A stretch of 64,000 nucleotides of DNA, from the NCBI GenBank assembly GCA_964489885.1, contig CAZAZX010000003.1, forward strand, positions 1 to 64,000. Reading direction: 5' to 3'. Shown piece by piece: positions 18,686 to 27,975 of this stretch. Numbering within the stretch: position 1 is the stretch's first letter; each line of letters opens with the position of its first letter. The notes beneath the pieces were generated by a model that saw only the letters and a program-made list of their open reading frames with translations, had not been told where the DNA came from and did not search any database. Made by a program: the position numbers and the translations under genes. Origin of the DNA: CAKOTZ01 sp964489885. GTDB taxonomy: Bacteria; Bacillota; Clostridia; TANB77; CAG-508.

Positions 18686-19120
18686 TTAATCTTCTAATAT
18701 ATCAAAATAAACTTCAGCAACTTTTTTTGTTTTATCATGATATATTATTTTTGTACAATTGAAATCTGCCAAATTGAATGTTCTCATAAATTCTGTTATA
18801 TCATGAGAAGTTATTGTTTCCATTGGATAATAGTCTCTATATTTTGACAACCTAACAAAAACACGAATAGAATTTGTTTCGTTATCTATATACATTCCAT
18901 TATCACCTTTTGTAACACCATTTCTTTCATTACTGTTTGTTGCTTTATTAATAGTTGTTGCGACATCAGAACCCAAAAGTGTTTTATTTAAATTTTCTTC
19001 ATAGTATTTATTAAAAGCTTGAATTTCCCTTTCATTACTTCGATAATTTATCATTATAGTATAAAAAACAGCAATTATTATCAGAAATAATATAATAAAA
19101 ACAACCAAGTTTTTTTTCAA
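18686..19120 (-). CDS. Pilin-like paralogue with a TTG start
   Basis: I chose the TTG at 19120 (product MKKNLVVFIILF..., 144 residues) because AGGGAG lies about ten bases upstream; the longer frame back to 19171 has no ribosome binding site. One membrane span is followed by FNKYYEENLNKTLLGSDV, which aligns with the FN..Y..K....DV segment of the neighbouring paralogues. It lacks their MENA start. Confidence 0.55.
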   Translation of the reverse strand: MKKNLVVFIILFLIIIAVFYTIMINYRSNEREIQAFNKYYEENLNKTLLGSDVATTINKATNSNERNGVTKGDNGMYIDNETNSIRVFVRLSKYRDYYPMETITSHDITEFMRTFNLADFNCTKIIYHDKTKKVAEVYFDILED

Positions 19121-19186
19121 TTTCACAAACTCCCTATAGTATATTATAATATTAATTGACGAATTTTGCAATATATTTTTAATTTA

Positions 19187-19699
19187 TTATTTAATATCCA
19201 TCTGATATTCATCTGATGTTATAATTTTTTTATCATTTGACTTATATATTGTAACCTTATTTACCCTATGGATACCATTTTTATTATTGTCATCACCATA
19301 ACCAACTTTGCACTCATAAAGCTCAGTTTCACTTTTCCCACTTCCAGGATAACCATAATCAATATCATTCATAAGTTTTATAAGATCAGTTCTTTTATAC
19401 TTTTCCAGATTTATACCTTTATCCCTTAACACTACTGTTATATTATAACCATCTTTTTTTTCATTTATATCATGTGCCATATTAGCTATGCTAATAACAT
19501 CTTGCATTGTTAAAGCTTTCCCTTCATAAACTTCGAATTTTTCATTAAACATTCTTAATACAGATTCTTCAACATTTTCTTCGTAATTTTGTGCAAAGTT
19601 TGCAGATGATCTAAAAGCAAATACACCAGCTGTAAGAATTAATACACTTATTAGTAACCCACCAGCCATTAAAAGTGCAGTAGAAGCATTTTCACTCAT
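19187..19699 (-). CDS. Pilin-like paralogue (MSENASTAL)
   Basis: This 170-residue protein begins MSENASTALLMAGGLLISVL and carries FNEKFEVYEGKALTMQDVIS after the hydrophobic segment. It has the same architecture as the genes on both sides. It has no basic leader, so a classical prepilin peptidase site is not apparent. Confidence 0.6.
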   Translation of the reverse strand: MSENASTALLMAGGLLISVLILTAGVFAFRSSANFAQNYEENVEESVLRMFNEKFEVYEGKALTMQDVISIANMAHDINEKKDGYNITVVLRDKGINLEKYKRTDLIKLMNDIDYGYPGSGKSETELYECKVGYGDDNNKNGIHRVNKVTIYKSNDKKIITSDEYQMDIK

Positions 19700-19718
19700 A
19701 AAACTTTACACCTCCATA

Positions 19719-20279
19719 TTAGTAATTAGGAATATCTCCAACGTCCATTTCCTCATATTCTAGCAAACATATTTTTCCAGTTCTAGGATTATATTCCATA
19801 TTTGTACATTTAAAAAATCTTCTTTTAAAGTCTGTCGATGCTTTTTTATCTTTTAAAATTGTTTGATAAATCTTATATCCCTTTTCATTTTTATCAGTGC
19901 AAATATAAGCTATTCCAGTATTCATTGTTTCTTGAACATTGTTTTCTTTATCTTCAATATTTAAGTTCAATTTAGTTAATTTAATTTTTACTTTAATGTA
20001 GTTATTTTCAATTTTTTTATTATTATCATCATAGGCAAACTTATCATTGTTATTATTCGCCATATTAGTAACAGACATAACGTCTGTTCCACGCATTAAT
20101 TTTTTATTATATGAATCATATTCTTTGTTAAAAGCATCAACTTGTGCTTTTTTCTCTATGATTTCTGTATCACGCTTATTTTGACCTGCAAGTTGAACAC
20201 TATATACAAGAATAGTTATAACTAAAACAGCAATTAAAACTCCTCCTGCCATAGCCAATGCTTTTGTAGCACTTTCCAT
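19719..20279 (-). CDS. Pilin-like paralogue (MESATKAL), first of the array
   Basis: This 186-residue protein begins MESATKALAMAGGVLIAVLV and carries FNKEYDSYNKKLMRGTDVMS. It is the first of the tandem array and lies 10 nt downstream of the TadB/TadC-like gene, so it is clearly in the same operon. It is the candidate major subunit only by position. Confidence 0.6.
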   Translation of the reverse strand: MESATKALAMAGGVLIAVLVITILVYSVQLAGQNKRDTEIIEKKAQVDAFNKEYDSYNKKLMRGTDVMSVTNMANNNNDKFAYDDNNKKIENNYIKVKIKLTKLNLNIEDKENNVQETMNTGIAYICTDKNEKGYKIYQTILKDKKASTDFKRRFFKCTNMEYNPRTGKICLLEYEEMDVGDIPNY

Positions 20280-20289
20280 AACTTCCTCC

Positions 20290-22365
20290 TTACATCATAG
20301 ATGTCATACTTGAGAAACCATTCATCATATTTAACAATCCAATTACAACCAATGGCACAATTAAATAACCAACAAAAAGTATAATCATTGGGGCAAAACC
20401 AATTATCTTGCCAATTCTACCTTTTCTAGCAATCAATCTTTCGTTTGATTCTTTTCTTTTTTCTTGATAATATGCACGTTCAGTGTCTAATTCATCGAAA
20501 GCATCAGCAATTGGAATTTTCTCAACTGCTGCTTGTAGACTTTCAACTATTCTTATTAGTGGTGTAAATGTTAAATCATTTTTTAATTCTTCAAGAGCCT
20601 CCCATGCACCACTTTCATAGTTATTTAAGCATGTTGAAATTTGTTCTTTAAATATGTTTGAGTATCTTTCAAGCCACTCTAAAATCATTTCAACATTAAC
20701 TCTTTCTATTTTCATTAACATCAAAATTATTGTTTGGAATTGCATTACTTCGTCTTCCATTTCTAATTGTCTCATCTTCTTTTGAAATTTAAGAACCCAT
20801 ACAGGCGCATTATATGAAACAGCTCCAATTACGAATGCTAATAAAAGCTCAAACCAATGTAAATATTCATTATGTATCTTTTTATACTTCTCATAAATTC
20901 TTTCTGTAGCATTATCAATTTCTTCTTCAGTTGCACCATCATAATAATCCTGTTGCTTTACTTCTATTTTCACCATTTCTTTTGTAACTTCAGTTTTACT
21001 ATTTTTTGCAAGCTTGTCCATAATTCTATTATCTAATTCTGTTAATTCATTTGCTTTTTTCTTATCCTGAGCACTCATATCGCCTAAAATATTATATTCT
21101 GATGTAGGTGCAGTTCTTGTATATTCATAAGATATTCTGTGCATTTGAATACATACAAACATTGTTACAGCAAAAGCTAAAACAGCAATTAAAACTCTAT
21201 TTACATACAGCCATTCCATTTTATTCTTAGATGCAGAATCTTTTAATAACCTAGACATCTTTCTATGTTCCGCAGAACCATTTTTTGGCATTACTAAATT
21301 TAAAAATTTCTTTACAAATGGAATCCTATAAATTTTAGCTTGAATAGGATTATCGCTTCTTACAACTGAATTACTTGAATTATCTTTTAACTTTCCAATT
21401 AAAAGATAACAAACAAATGTTGTTATTATAATTAATATTTGAACAACTAACCCAACTTTTCCACTATAGAATGAATCTGTAAATGGGAACTGACTAACAG
21501 ACCAGTTTTTTATTGGTTCTAAAAATAGTATTGGAAGAATTGCAATGACAGATAAACTTTGAAAAACATAATTTAATTTATCTCTTTTTAAAATTTCCAA
21601 TTGCATTTCTTGTGTTATATTATTTAAATTCTTTAAATATAAAGAAGCTTTATCTACTTTTCTGTCACCAAATTCTCTTGTAAGATAAGAAATACCTGCG
21701 AACTCCTTTAAGAAACTATTTGGTGCAACATCATAATACTTTTCTAATTCATCTTCTGGATTATCTGAAATTAGAATTTCATAAATTTTCTCTGCTTGTC
21801 TTGAAACTTCTACTTCATCATTTTGTGCAACCTCATAAATTGCTTCCTCAACCATGTTGTATTCATGATAAGCATGTCTTATTTCTGCGAAAAAATCTAT
21901 TTGCTGTTTTAATAATTTATTATCAATTCTATCTGCCATTCCATTAATTACTGTTTCAATTAAGAATACTTCAAAAATTAATAGAATAGACATTAATAGA
22001 GTATTCTGTTTTGTAATTAAAATTATCGCAATTGTAAGTGGAATGACAATTGCTAAAGCTCTAGTCATAATAGCTGCAGTTTGTCTTCTGGTTACAAATT
22101 CATCTTCAATATTAATAATTTCAAGTCTTCTTCTTAATTTATAAGCATATCTTTTTATAAAAGGAATCTTAATAAGTATCAAATAGAATTTTTGGTAAAA
22201 AATATCTAAAGAAAATGATTTCTCCTCTGTGCCTTCTTTTAATTGTTGTATCTTTTTCATGCCTTTAGTTTGACTTTTTTGCCACATAATATAATATGCT
22301 ATAGCAACAAAAGCAAACAACACAGCAATACCAATAATCATATACAATAACACTTGGTTAGACAT
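20290..22365 (-). CDS. Double TadB/TadC-like membrane platform protein (tandem T2SSF)
   Basis: The 691-residue protein holds two type II secretion F-type modules. The first spans about residues 50-335 (spans near 8-28, 105-145, 265-325). The second spans about 380-690 (spans near 395-415, 500-520, 650-680). Tad systems usually have separate tadB and tadC genes; here they appear fused. The platform would sit in the membrane above the CpaF ATPase encoded just upstream (37 nt). Confidence 0.75.
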   Translation of the reverse strand: MSNQVLLYMIIGIAVLFAFVAIAYYIMWQKSQTKGMKKIQQLKEGTEEKSFSLDIFYQKFYLILIKIPFIKRYAYKLRRRLEIINIEDEFVTRRQTAAIMTRALAIVIPLTIAIILITKQNTLLMSILLIFEVFLIETVINGMADRIDNKLLKQQIDFFAEIRHAYHEYNMVEEAIYEVAQNDEVEVSRQAEKIYEILISDNPEDELEKYYDVAPNSFLKEFAGISYLTREFGDRKVDKASLYLKNLNNITQEMQLEILKRDKLNYVFQSLSVIAILPILFLEPIKNWSVSQFPFTDSFYSGKVGLVVQILIIITTFVCYLLIGKLKDNSSNSVVRSDNPIQAKIYRIPFVKKFLNLVMPKNGSAEHRKMSRLLKDSASKNKMEWLYVNRVLIAVLAFAVTMFVCIQMHRISYEYTRTAPTSEYNILGDMSAQDKKKANELTELDNRIMDKLAKNSKTEVTKEMVKIEVKQQDYYDGATEEEIDNATERIYEKYKKIHNEYLHWFELLLAFVIGAVSYNAPVWVLKFQKKMRQLEMEDEVMQFQTIILMLMKIERVNVEMILEWLERYSNIFKEQISTCLNNYESGAWEALEELKNDLTFTPLIRIVESLQAAVEKIPIADAFDELDTERAYYQEKRKESNERLIARKGRIGKIIGFAPMIILFVGYLIVPLVVIGLLNMMNGFSSMTSMM

Positions 22366-22402
22366 CTAGTTTTTACCTCCTTGTCTTTTGGAACTTATTA
22401 AT

Positions 22403-24327
22403 CTATTTTTTTGTAGCAACTTTTTTTGAGCTACCCCAATTTGCTTCAATATATTCATCAAATAGCTCAACATCTGCTGCATCCATATTATTTCTCATTT
22501 CCTGAATGTTTTTATCAGATATTTTGTTTGTTAAAACATATTTTCCATCATGATATTCTAATATATTAACATATTTATATAATTCTTTATTTGTAGATTT
22601 TGCAAAATATTGAGTTGCATTATCTAAGAATTTACCAATTTTTCCATCTAAAGTTTTTTCATTTTGATAATCATATGTATACTCGTTTTTATCTTCAACT
22701 GGAATACACTCTGTTACTCTTTCAATATATCTATTTCCTCTAAAGTCCTTTACAAGATGAATATCAAAGTTAAGGACACTAACAACTTGTTCTTCAGCTG
22801 TTTTTTCACTGTTGAATACACCAGCTCTTAACATAGAGTTACGTAAGGCTGTAACTAAATCTGGAAATGTTTTAGCATGGTGTGTAAATAATGTAAATTT
22901 AGATGCAACTTGGGCTGATTGTATCATCCAAGATGCAACCGGGTCTGTAGCAACCTCTCCGGATAATATTTACAGAACCGTCAGTTTTCTTTTGAACGTC
23001 CAAGCAGTCTTGTCCAGAAACTGTTTCAGTTTCACGCATAGACAAAATATTTCTTGTAGGGTATATTTTCCTTAAGTGAAGCTCGAAAGCAGTTTCAGTA
23101 ATACGAAGGTTCATTGTCTCATAAATATTTTCAATCATTGCCATAAGCATTGTTGTTTTTCCGACAACCTTGTTCACCAGTTAGTGAAATAATTCTAGCA
23201 CCTTTTACCAAGTATTTTAACAAATCAATAGCCTGTTCTTTTCCAGGAAATCTAATAATTTGCTCTAATGAAGCACGTTGAACATCAAATTTTCTTACAA
23301 AAAATGCCCATGTTTCAGACATACTAGGTCTAACAACAACTACACGAGATCCATCCTTCATTTCATTAATTTTATATCCATTAGTATCAGATAACTGTCC
23401 TGGATTGTTGTATTTGTAAATATTTTGACAAACTCTTTTTAGTTCGGCTTCATTTCCAAAAGATAAAAATGCCAAACGAATAGATTTACCATGAAACATA
23501 ATCCAAATGCTATCACAAGCACGTGGAACTTTATGTTCCATAATTTGTCCCAAATAATCTCCCGATGTTTGAGCAACTTGGCTCAAGAAAGATTCTGGCA
23601 ATCCTGATACGCCACCAGAAACACCATCTATATTCATATCTCTTATTTCATCAATACTACTATATCCTTTATAATGTTGATAAATTCTTTGAACAACAAC
23701 ATTAAGTTTATCACTAAATGTTAAAACTAATTTTTCTTGTTCATAAATATTAGATATTTCTTCAGCTGTAATAACATAACTTGGCTTTGCATCTCCAGAA
23801 ACATACTTTAAGGCATCCAAGTTATATTTTCTTATCAATTGAGCTAAAGCTTCGTATCCAAAGTCTTTTTTATACATATAAATTAGAACATCAAACTTAT
23901 CTTGTGCTGTTAATAATGAAGGAATATCAAATGGAATTGCTTTAGATATATTTGTCTCATCTATACCATATTCTTTTGACAATAAATCAAATATTAACTC
24001 TTTTACATATTTTTTATCATTAACGTCTCCATAGGTACATCCCTTTAAAGCTTTCTTCAACTCATATTTTTTCATCTTTCTTCTTTTAAGTTCTTCTTCT
24101 GATAAACCAATATCATATAAGTTAATCTTAGTGATTTCATCTAATCTTCTTTTTACAAATCCTGACATTTTCTCTATAGTAAATGTTTTATCATCTAATT
24201 CTTCTCTTGTGTTTCCTTCATTTTCTTCCTCATTTTCTTTTTGTTTCTTTTTAGTGATAAGATATGCAAAAAAAGCAACCGCTAAAACAACAACAGCTAT
24301 CATTGCTATTATATTGGTAAGATTCAT
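22403..24327 (-). CDS. cpaF: CpaF/TadA-type secretion ATPase, read through two +1 frameshifts
   Basis: The merged product is 640 residues. An N-terminal membrane span (residues 4-23) is followed by a linker and the CpaF domain. At codon 389 the frame reads GGT TGT CGG AAA; skipping the C restores the Walker A motif GEQGCGKTTMLM. At codon 456, ATT ATC CGG AGA becomes NIIGEVATDPVASWMIQSAQ, the conserved segment before the second ATPase motif (FTHHAKT follows). Each break ends in a stop within 10-20 codons in frame 0. No other lesion is seen, so both shifts are needed for a working ATPase. An N-terminal span is unusual for this family. Confidence 0.88.
22959..22961 (-). other. +1 frameshift site CGG(A), second site in cpaF
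   Basis: The minus-strand context is AAT ATT ATC CGG AGA, with CGG at 22961-22959. Frame 0 stops 20 codons later. Skipping C22961 gives GGA GAG GTT GCT ACA GAC, i.e. the conserved GEVATD. Confidence 0.87.
23161..23163 (-). other. +1 frameshift site CGG(A), first site in cpaF, inside Walker A
   Basis: The minus-strand context is CAA GGT TGT CGG AAA AAC, with CGG at 23163-23161. Frame 0 stops about ten codons later. Skipping C23163 gives GGA AAA ACA ACA, the GKTT of Walker A, so the ATP-binding site exists only in the shifted product. Confidence 0.9.
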
Positions 24328-24349
24328 ATTTGCCTCTCCTTCCCTGAAA

Positions 24350-25195
24350 TTACATTTTCATTTGTAATTCTTGCAATTTATAAATTATCATTTCAGATGC
24401 CTTATTAACCTCTTTTATAAAAACAGCATTTTTGTCATTTTCGCTAACAGTCTTAAATCTTAAAAAAAAGTCCGCTGTTTTTCCCTCATTACACGCTTCA
24501 AAAAACAATGTATTATATGGAATAACTGCAATATCTCCTTTATAGTTCATATATCTAGCAATGTTTTTAGCATTATACTTTGAAAATTTATCATATCTTC
24601 CAATTAAAATCATATTGTTTCTCTTTTGAAACATTTTTTCATTTTCTCGAATTTCCATAAAGGAATTAACAATTTGTAATCTTTGCGATAAATTTGTTAT
24701 TATTAAATCTGACATTTGCAAAATTTCTTTGATAAATTCGTTATCAAAGCCCTTATTAACATCAACAAAAATTAAGTCATAATAATTTTTTGCAACTTTT
24801 AAAATTTCACTATATAAAGACCTTAATCTTTCATATTCATCATAAGATTTTGATTTTATTCCTAATAATACTTCTAATCTGTTTTTAAAAACAATTTTAG
24901 TATAATTGGTTATAATTTCTGGAGTTGCTCTATTGGCGGTTATTACTTTTGCTAAGCCCTCAATTCCAGAATCTATATTTAATCTTTTTGGTCCCATTCC
25001 AGGTTGATACATTTTTTGTGTTTTTTCTTTTTGTGGTTCCCAAAAACAATTTTCCAAACTATAATCATTATAATTTGTAGACATTAGCAAAATTCTATAA
25101 TTATGTTCTATTGCCATATTAGTAGCAACAGCAACAATTGACATGGTTTTTGCTGTTTCTTCTTTTCCATTGCTCCAAAATGTTACAATAGCCAT
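24350..25195 (-). CDS. MinD/CpaE-like P-loop protein with an atypical Walker A
   Basis: This 281-residue protein has the SIMIBI fold order of MinD/CpaE. The N-terminal loop reads SNGKEETAKTMS instead of the usual KGGxGKT; the second lysine and threonine are kept. LIFVDVNKGFDNE matches the Walker B region (D at about 141). In Tad systems CpaE-like proteins position the apparatus. It lies between cpaF and a second MinD-like gene. Confidence 0.7.
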   Translation of the reverse strand: MAIVTFWSNGKEETAKTMSIVAVATNMAIEHNYRILLMSTNYNDYSLENCFWEPQKEKTQKMYQPGMGPKRLNIDSGIEGLAKVITANRATPEIITNYTKIVFKNRLEVLLGIKSKSYDEYERLRSLYSEILKVAKNYYDLIFVDVNKGFDNEFIKEILQMSDLIITNLSQRLQIVNSFMEIRENEKMFQKRNNMILIGRYDKFSKYNAKNIARYMNYKGDIAVIPYNTLFFEACNEGKTADFFLRFKTVSENDKNAVFIKEVNKASEMIIYKLQELQMKM

Positions 25196-25199
25196 TATA

Positions 25200-25898
25200 T
25201 TACACTCCTTTTTCTAACTTTTTAATAATTTTTTTAATTTCATAGAAATCCTGTGCACCATTAACTTGACTTACTATAATTGCTATAGAATCCTTATATT
25301 GCTGGGTTAAATTTTTTAACTTGATTTTTGCTGACCTTTCATTTTCAATTATAGCTGATTCGTCTCCTTGTTCTAATGGAAAGGCTATTCTATCTTTATT
25401 CCACTCTATATTATATGGCTCAGATAAAAAATCTATATATTCATTTTCTTCAACTGAGTTATATTTTGAAAAGATGACTTTTGTCATATTGATTCTCTCA
25501 TTTAGTCCAGCTAAAATTTCTAACCCTCTTTTTAAAGAATATAAGCTCAAAGAAGTAACAAAATAATTTTTATCTGCTTTTTCCATTGAAAAATTGTTAA
25601 AGCATTCAGAAGAATCAATATCTATTAAAACAAAATCATAAGACAATTCTTCATTATCTTCAAGTCCAAGATAACCTTTTATTCCATCTTCCGAATCAAA
25701 CCCTACTGCTATGTCCATATCCTCAAATTGTGTAAAATATGTCTTAGTAGGATTTATAACCGGCACAACATACTTTGCTTTTTGCGTTATTGTGGTATCT
25801 ACAATTAAAACTGTCTTCCCCATTTCGGTTAAAATTTTTCCAGTGTATAGAATTACGTTTGTCTTATCAAAAGCACCAATAAATCCTATTTTTTTCAT
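25200..25898 (-). CDS. MinD-like protein lacking a P-loop, Tad-like operon
   Basis: This 232-residue protein has a MinD-like layout: VLIVDTTITQKAKY at the switch position and YDFVLIDIDSSECF at Walker B. The first loop, GFIGAFDKTNVI, lacks the GKT signature. It may be an inactive partner of the MinD-like protein encoded four bases downstream. Partnership is inferred from adjacency. Confidence 0.55.
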   Translation of the reverse strand: MKKIGFIGAFDKTNVILYTGKILTEMGKTVLIVDTTITQKAKYVVPVINPTKTYFTQFEDMDIAVGFDSEDGIKGYLGLEDNEELSYDFVLIDIDSSECFNNFSMEKADKNYFVTSLSLYSLKRGLEILAGLNERINMTKVIFSKYNSVEENEYIDFLSEPYNIEWNKDRIAFPLEQGDESAIIENERSAKIKLKNLTQQYKDSIAIIVSQVNGAQDFYEIKKIIKKLEKGV

Positions 25899-25924
25899 AT
25901 GCGTCCTCTCTACTTTCTATATTA

Positions 25925-26812
25925 TTAATAATCTGCACCTACACCTAATGATTCAATATATCTAGCTCTTTCTGCCTCTTGTTTTTCAACTTGTTGTTCG
26001 ATTCCTTCACTTACACTTGTAGCTTTATCTTCTACAGTACTTAAAATATTATCAATTTCTGCTCTTCTATCTGTTTTATATCTTTCCCATAAATGTCCTC
26101 TTGCTTCATTTGTTATATTAGGATTTTCATTAATTAACCCAAGGACTTCTCTGCTTACATTATATGTTGGTGTAGCAGCTTGTTGTGTTCCAGCATTTTC
26201 ATATTTATCAGCATAAATTAATGAACCAATTGCCATGTATGATTCTACAATAGCATTACTCATTGTAAGTATTTCAGCTTCTGTCATTTTTAAAAATATA
26301 GTATTTGCGCTAGAACTTAATACTCTCTTTTTTGATACAATAATATAATCTTGACCATTTGCAAATCTTATACGTAAATCTACATAATCATTTTTTGCTA
26401 AGTCTGTTGGTAATAAAACCATATTATATTCTTGAATTTTTAAATCTTCAGTATTTTCGTCAGCTTTTGTAAGCATATCTGTAGATAAAATTACTCCTTT
26501 ACATAAATTTATTCTAGCAATGTTATTTTCAGTAATGTAATCTAAAGTTGCAACTTTTCCTTTATCCATATTAACATCTGTTTCATCTGTTGAAACTTTA
26601 ACCTGTTTTATATCAGCTGCAGTAATTGGTACTCCAGATTCAATATTATTAACTAGCATATAAACTTTCTCTGAATTTGCCTCTTGCTCCTTTTGTTCTT
26701 GATCTTTTTGATAAATTAAAATTCCTATTACAGCACCCAATATTAATGTTGGTATAAGGAATCCTATTAAAAATGAATTTCTTGCTTTTCTTTGCATTGG
26801 ATTAATTGCCAT
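25925..26812 (-). CDS. CpaB-like SAF-domain protein, first gene of the Tad-like operon
   Basis: This 295-residue protein has an N-terminal span (about residues 12-31) and a SAF-type domain (about 48-200) containing VNNIESGVPITAADIKQVKV and a LLPTDLAKNDYVDLRI segment typical of CpaB/RcpC. The C-terminal 80 residues are charged and probably helical. CpaB proteins contribute to the outer part of Tad machines; in a monoderm cell it would be extracytoplasmic. Confidence 0.75.
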   Translation of the reverse strand: MAINPMQRKARNSFLIGFLIPTLILGAVIGILIYQKDQEQKEQEANSEKVYMLVNNIESGVPITAADIKQVKVSTDETDVNMDKGKVATLDYITENNIARINLCKGVILSTDMLTKADENTEDLKIQEYNMVLLPTDLAKNDYVDLRIRFANGQDYIIVSKKRVLSSSANTIFLKMTEAEILTMSNAIVESYMAIGSLIYADKYENAGTQQAATPTYNVSREVLGLINENPNITNEARGHLWERYKTDRRAEIDNILSTVEDKATSVSEGIEQQVEKQEAERARYIESLGVGADY

Positions 26813-26883
26813 TTTATTCTCCTCCTTAAATTATATGTTCTACATATAATTTGATATTTTATTACTACTTATCTACTTATCTA

Positions 26884-26912
26884 ATTATACAATACTTTTT
26901 TCTCTAAAACAA
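26884..26912 (-). promoter_or_regulatory. Candidate SigA promoter of the Tad-like operon
   Basis: On the minus strand TTGTTT (26912-26907) and TATAAT (26889-26884) are separated by 17 nt. The leader to the first start codon is about 65 nt. The -10 is perfect and the -35 is weak, so an activator may be needed. Confidence 0.5.
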
Positions 26913-26917
26913 CATAA

Positions 26918-26942
26918 ATTACATTTGTAATATAAATGTAAT
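26918..26942. promoter_or_regulatory. Inverted repeat next to the Tad operon promoter (operator candidate)
   Basis: ATTACATTT (26918-26926) and AAATGTAAT (26934-26942) form a perfect 9-bp dyad with a 7-bp spacer. It lies just upstream of the -35 hexamer. This placement suits a dimeric activator; the regulator is unknown. Confidence 0.4.
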
Positions 26943-26959
26943 ATTTTTGTAATTTTATT

Positions 26960-27011
26960 GTGAAAGCAACAAAGTTCCATTGAACACACTCACAGCCTTA
27001 GCTGTGCAATG
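26960..27011 (+). repeat. Dispersed hairpin element, copy 1
   Basis: GTGAAAGCAACAAAGTTC (26960-26977) is followed by a hairpin: CATTG...CAATG and CACAGC CTTA GCTGTG (26978-27011). The first 18 bases match 16 of 18 in a copy at 62856-62873, which is also followed by a hairpin. It lies just after the stop of the HAD gene (minus strand), where it might also act as a transcription end. The function is not known. Confidence 0.5.
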
Positions 27012-27023
27012 TTGGACATATTA

Positions 27024-27900
27024 TTACAAATTATTATTCTTTAAAATCGCATAAGCTACACCGTTTTCATCATTTGTTTTAGTTATAAAATTACAAATAT
27101 CTTTTACACTTGGTGCACTATTTCCCATAGCTACACCAAGACTCGCATTTTTAATCATTTCAATGTCATTTATGTTATCTCCAATTGTCATTACCTCATT
27201 TTGATTTATATTTAGATAATTAATTAAATATTTAATAGCCTCCCATTTATTAACATTATTCCTCGTTACTTCCGTATAATAATAATTAATATCTTCTATC
27301 GAAGTACCATTTTTAATTCTTTTATTTGACAAATGTGTAACATCTAAAACTTCTATTCCACTAATATTTTTAAACTTATTGGTTATTCCACTAAATATAG
27401 TTCTATTTTCATCACAAATTGTCAATTTTAGGAAGTTTTCAATATTAGATTCTTTTACATATTCATATATATTAGAAACTATATTTATTTTTGTCTTTTT
27501 ATCAGATGTTTTTTTTGAATTTTCGCTATTATAAAAAAGAACATTATATTTTAGGCTAGAAGCAACAATTGTGTTTTGTGCAAAAATGCTATAATAAATA
27601 CTATTTCTCTCACATATTTCAATTAATTTTAAAATTAAAGCTTTGCTCATATATTTATTATATATAATTTTTCCATTCTGAATATCATATATTTCGGCCC
27701 CATTCCCACCAATTAAATATTTGTTGCTTCCTATCTCATTAGCTATATTTTCGACAGAATTACTTATTCTTCCAGAACATAAAACTACATAAATTCCGTT
27801 TGTCTATAGCTTTTTTTATAGCTAATTTATTTTCAATAGAAACTTCTCCATACGAATTTAATAAAGTTCCATCTAAATCTATTGCGATTAACTTATACAA
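27024..27900 (-). CDS. Cof-like HAD-superfamily phosphatase, read through one +1 frameshift
   Basis: This is a 291-residue product. The TTG start at 27900 is preceded by GGGAGG. Motif I is AIDLDGTLLNS; at codon 35 the frame reads GAC AAA CGG AAT. Skipping the C gives DKGIYVVLCSGRISNSV (motif II region), continuing to NKYLIGGNGAEIYD and the motif IV GDNINDIEM. In frame 0 translation ends 12 codons after CGG. The enzyme would dephosphorylate sugar phosphates or similar small molecules; the substrate is not evident. Confidence 0.87.
27796..27798 (-). other. +1 frameshift site CGG(A) in the Cof-like gene
   Basis: The minus-strand context is ATA GAC AAA CGG AAT TTA, with CGG at 27798-27796. Skipping C27798 gives GGA ATT TAT GTA GTT (GIYVV), the beta strand before HAD motif II. 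Confidence 0.87.
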
Positions 27901-27975
27901 TTGTTTACCTCCCTTTTATTAAGTTCAAATATTTAAAAACTTTACCTAAAATATGAAACTTTTTACGATTAACCT

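Noticed and set aside
22940..22942. A further CGG-like shift at ACCCGG in cpaF
   Set aside because: In the restored frame this reads GAC CCG GTT (D-P-V), so the CGG is out of frame.
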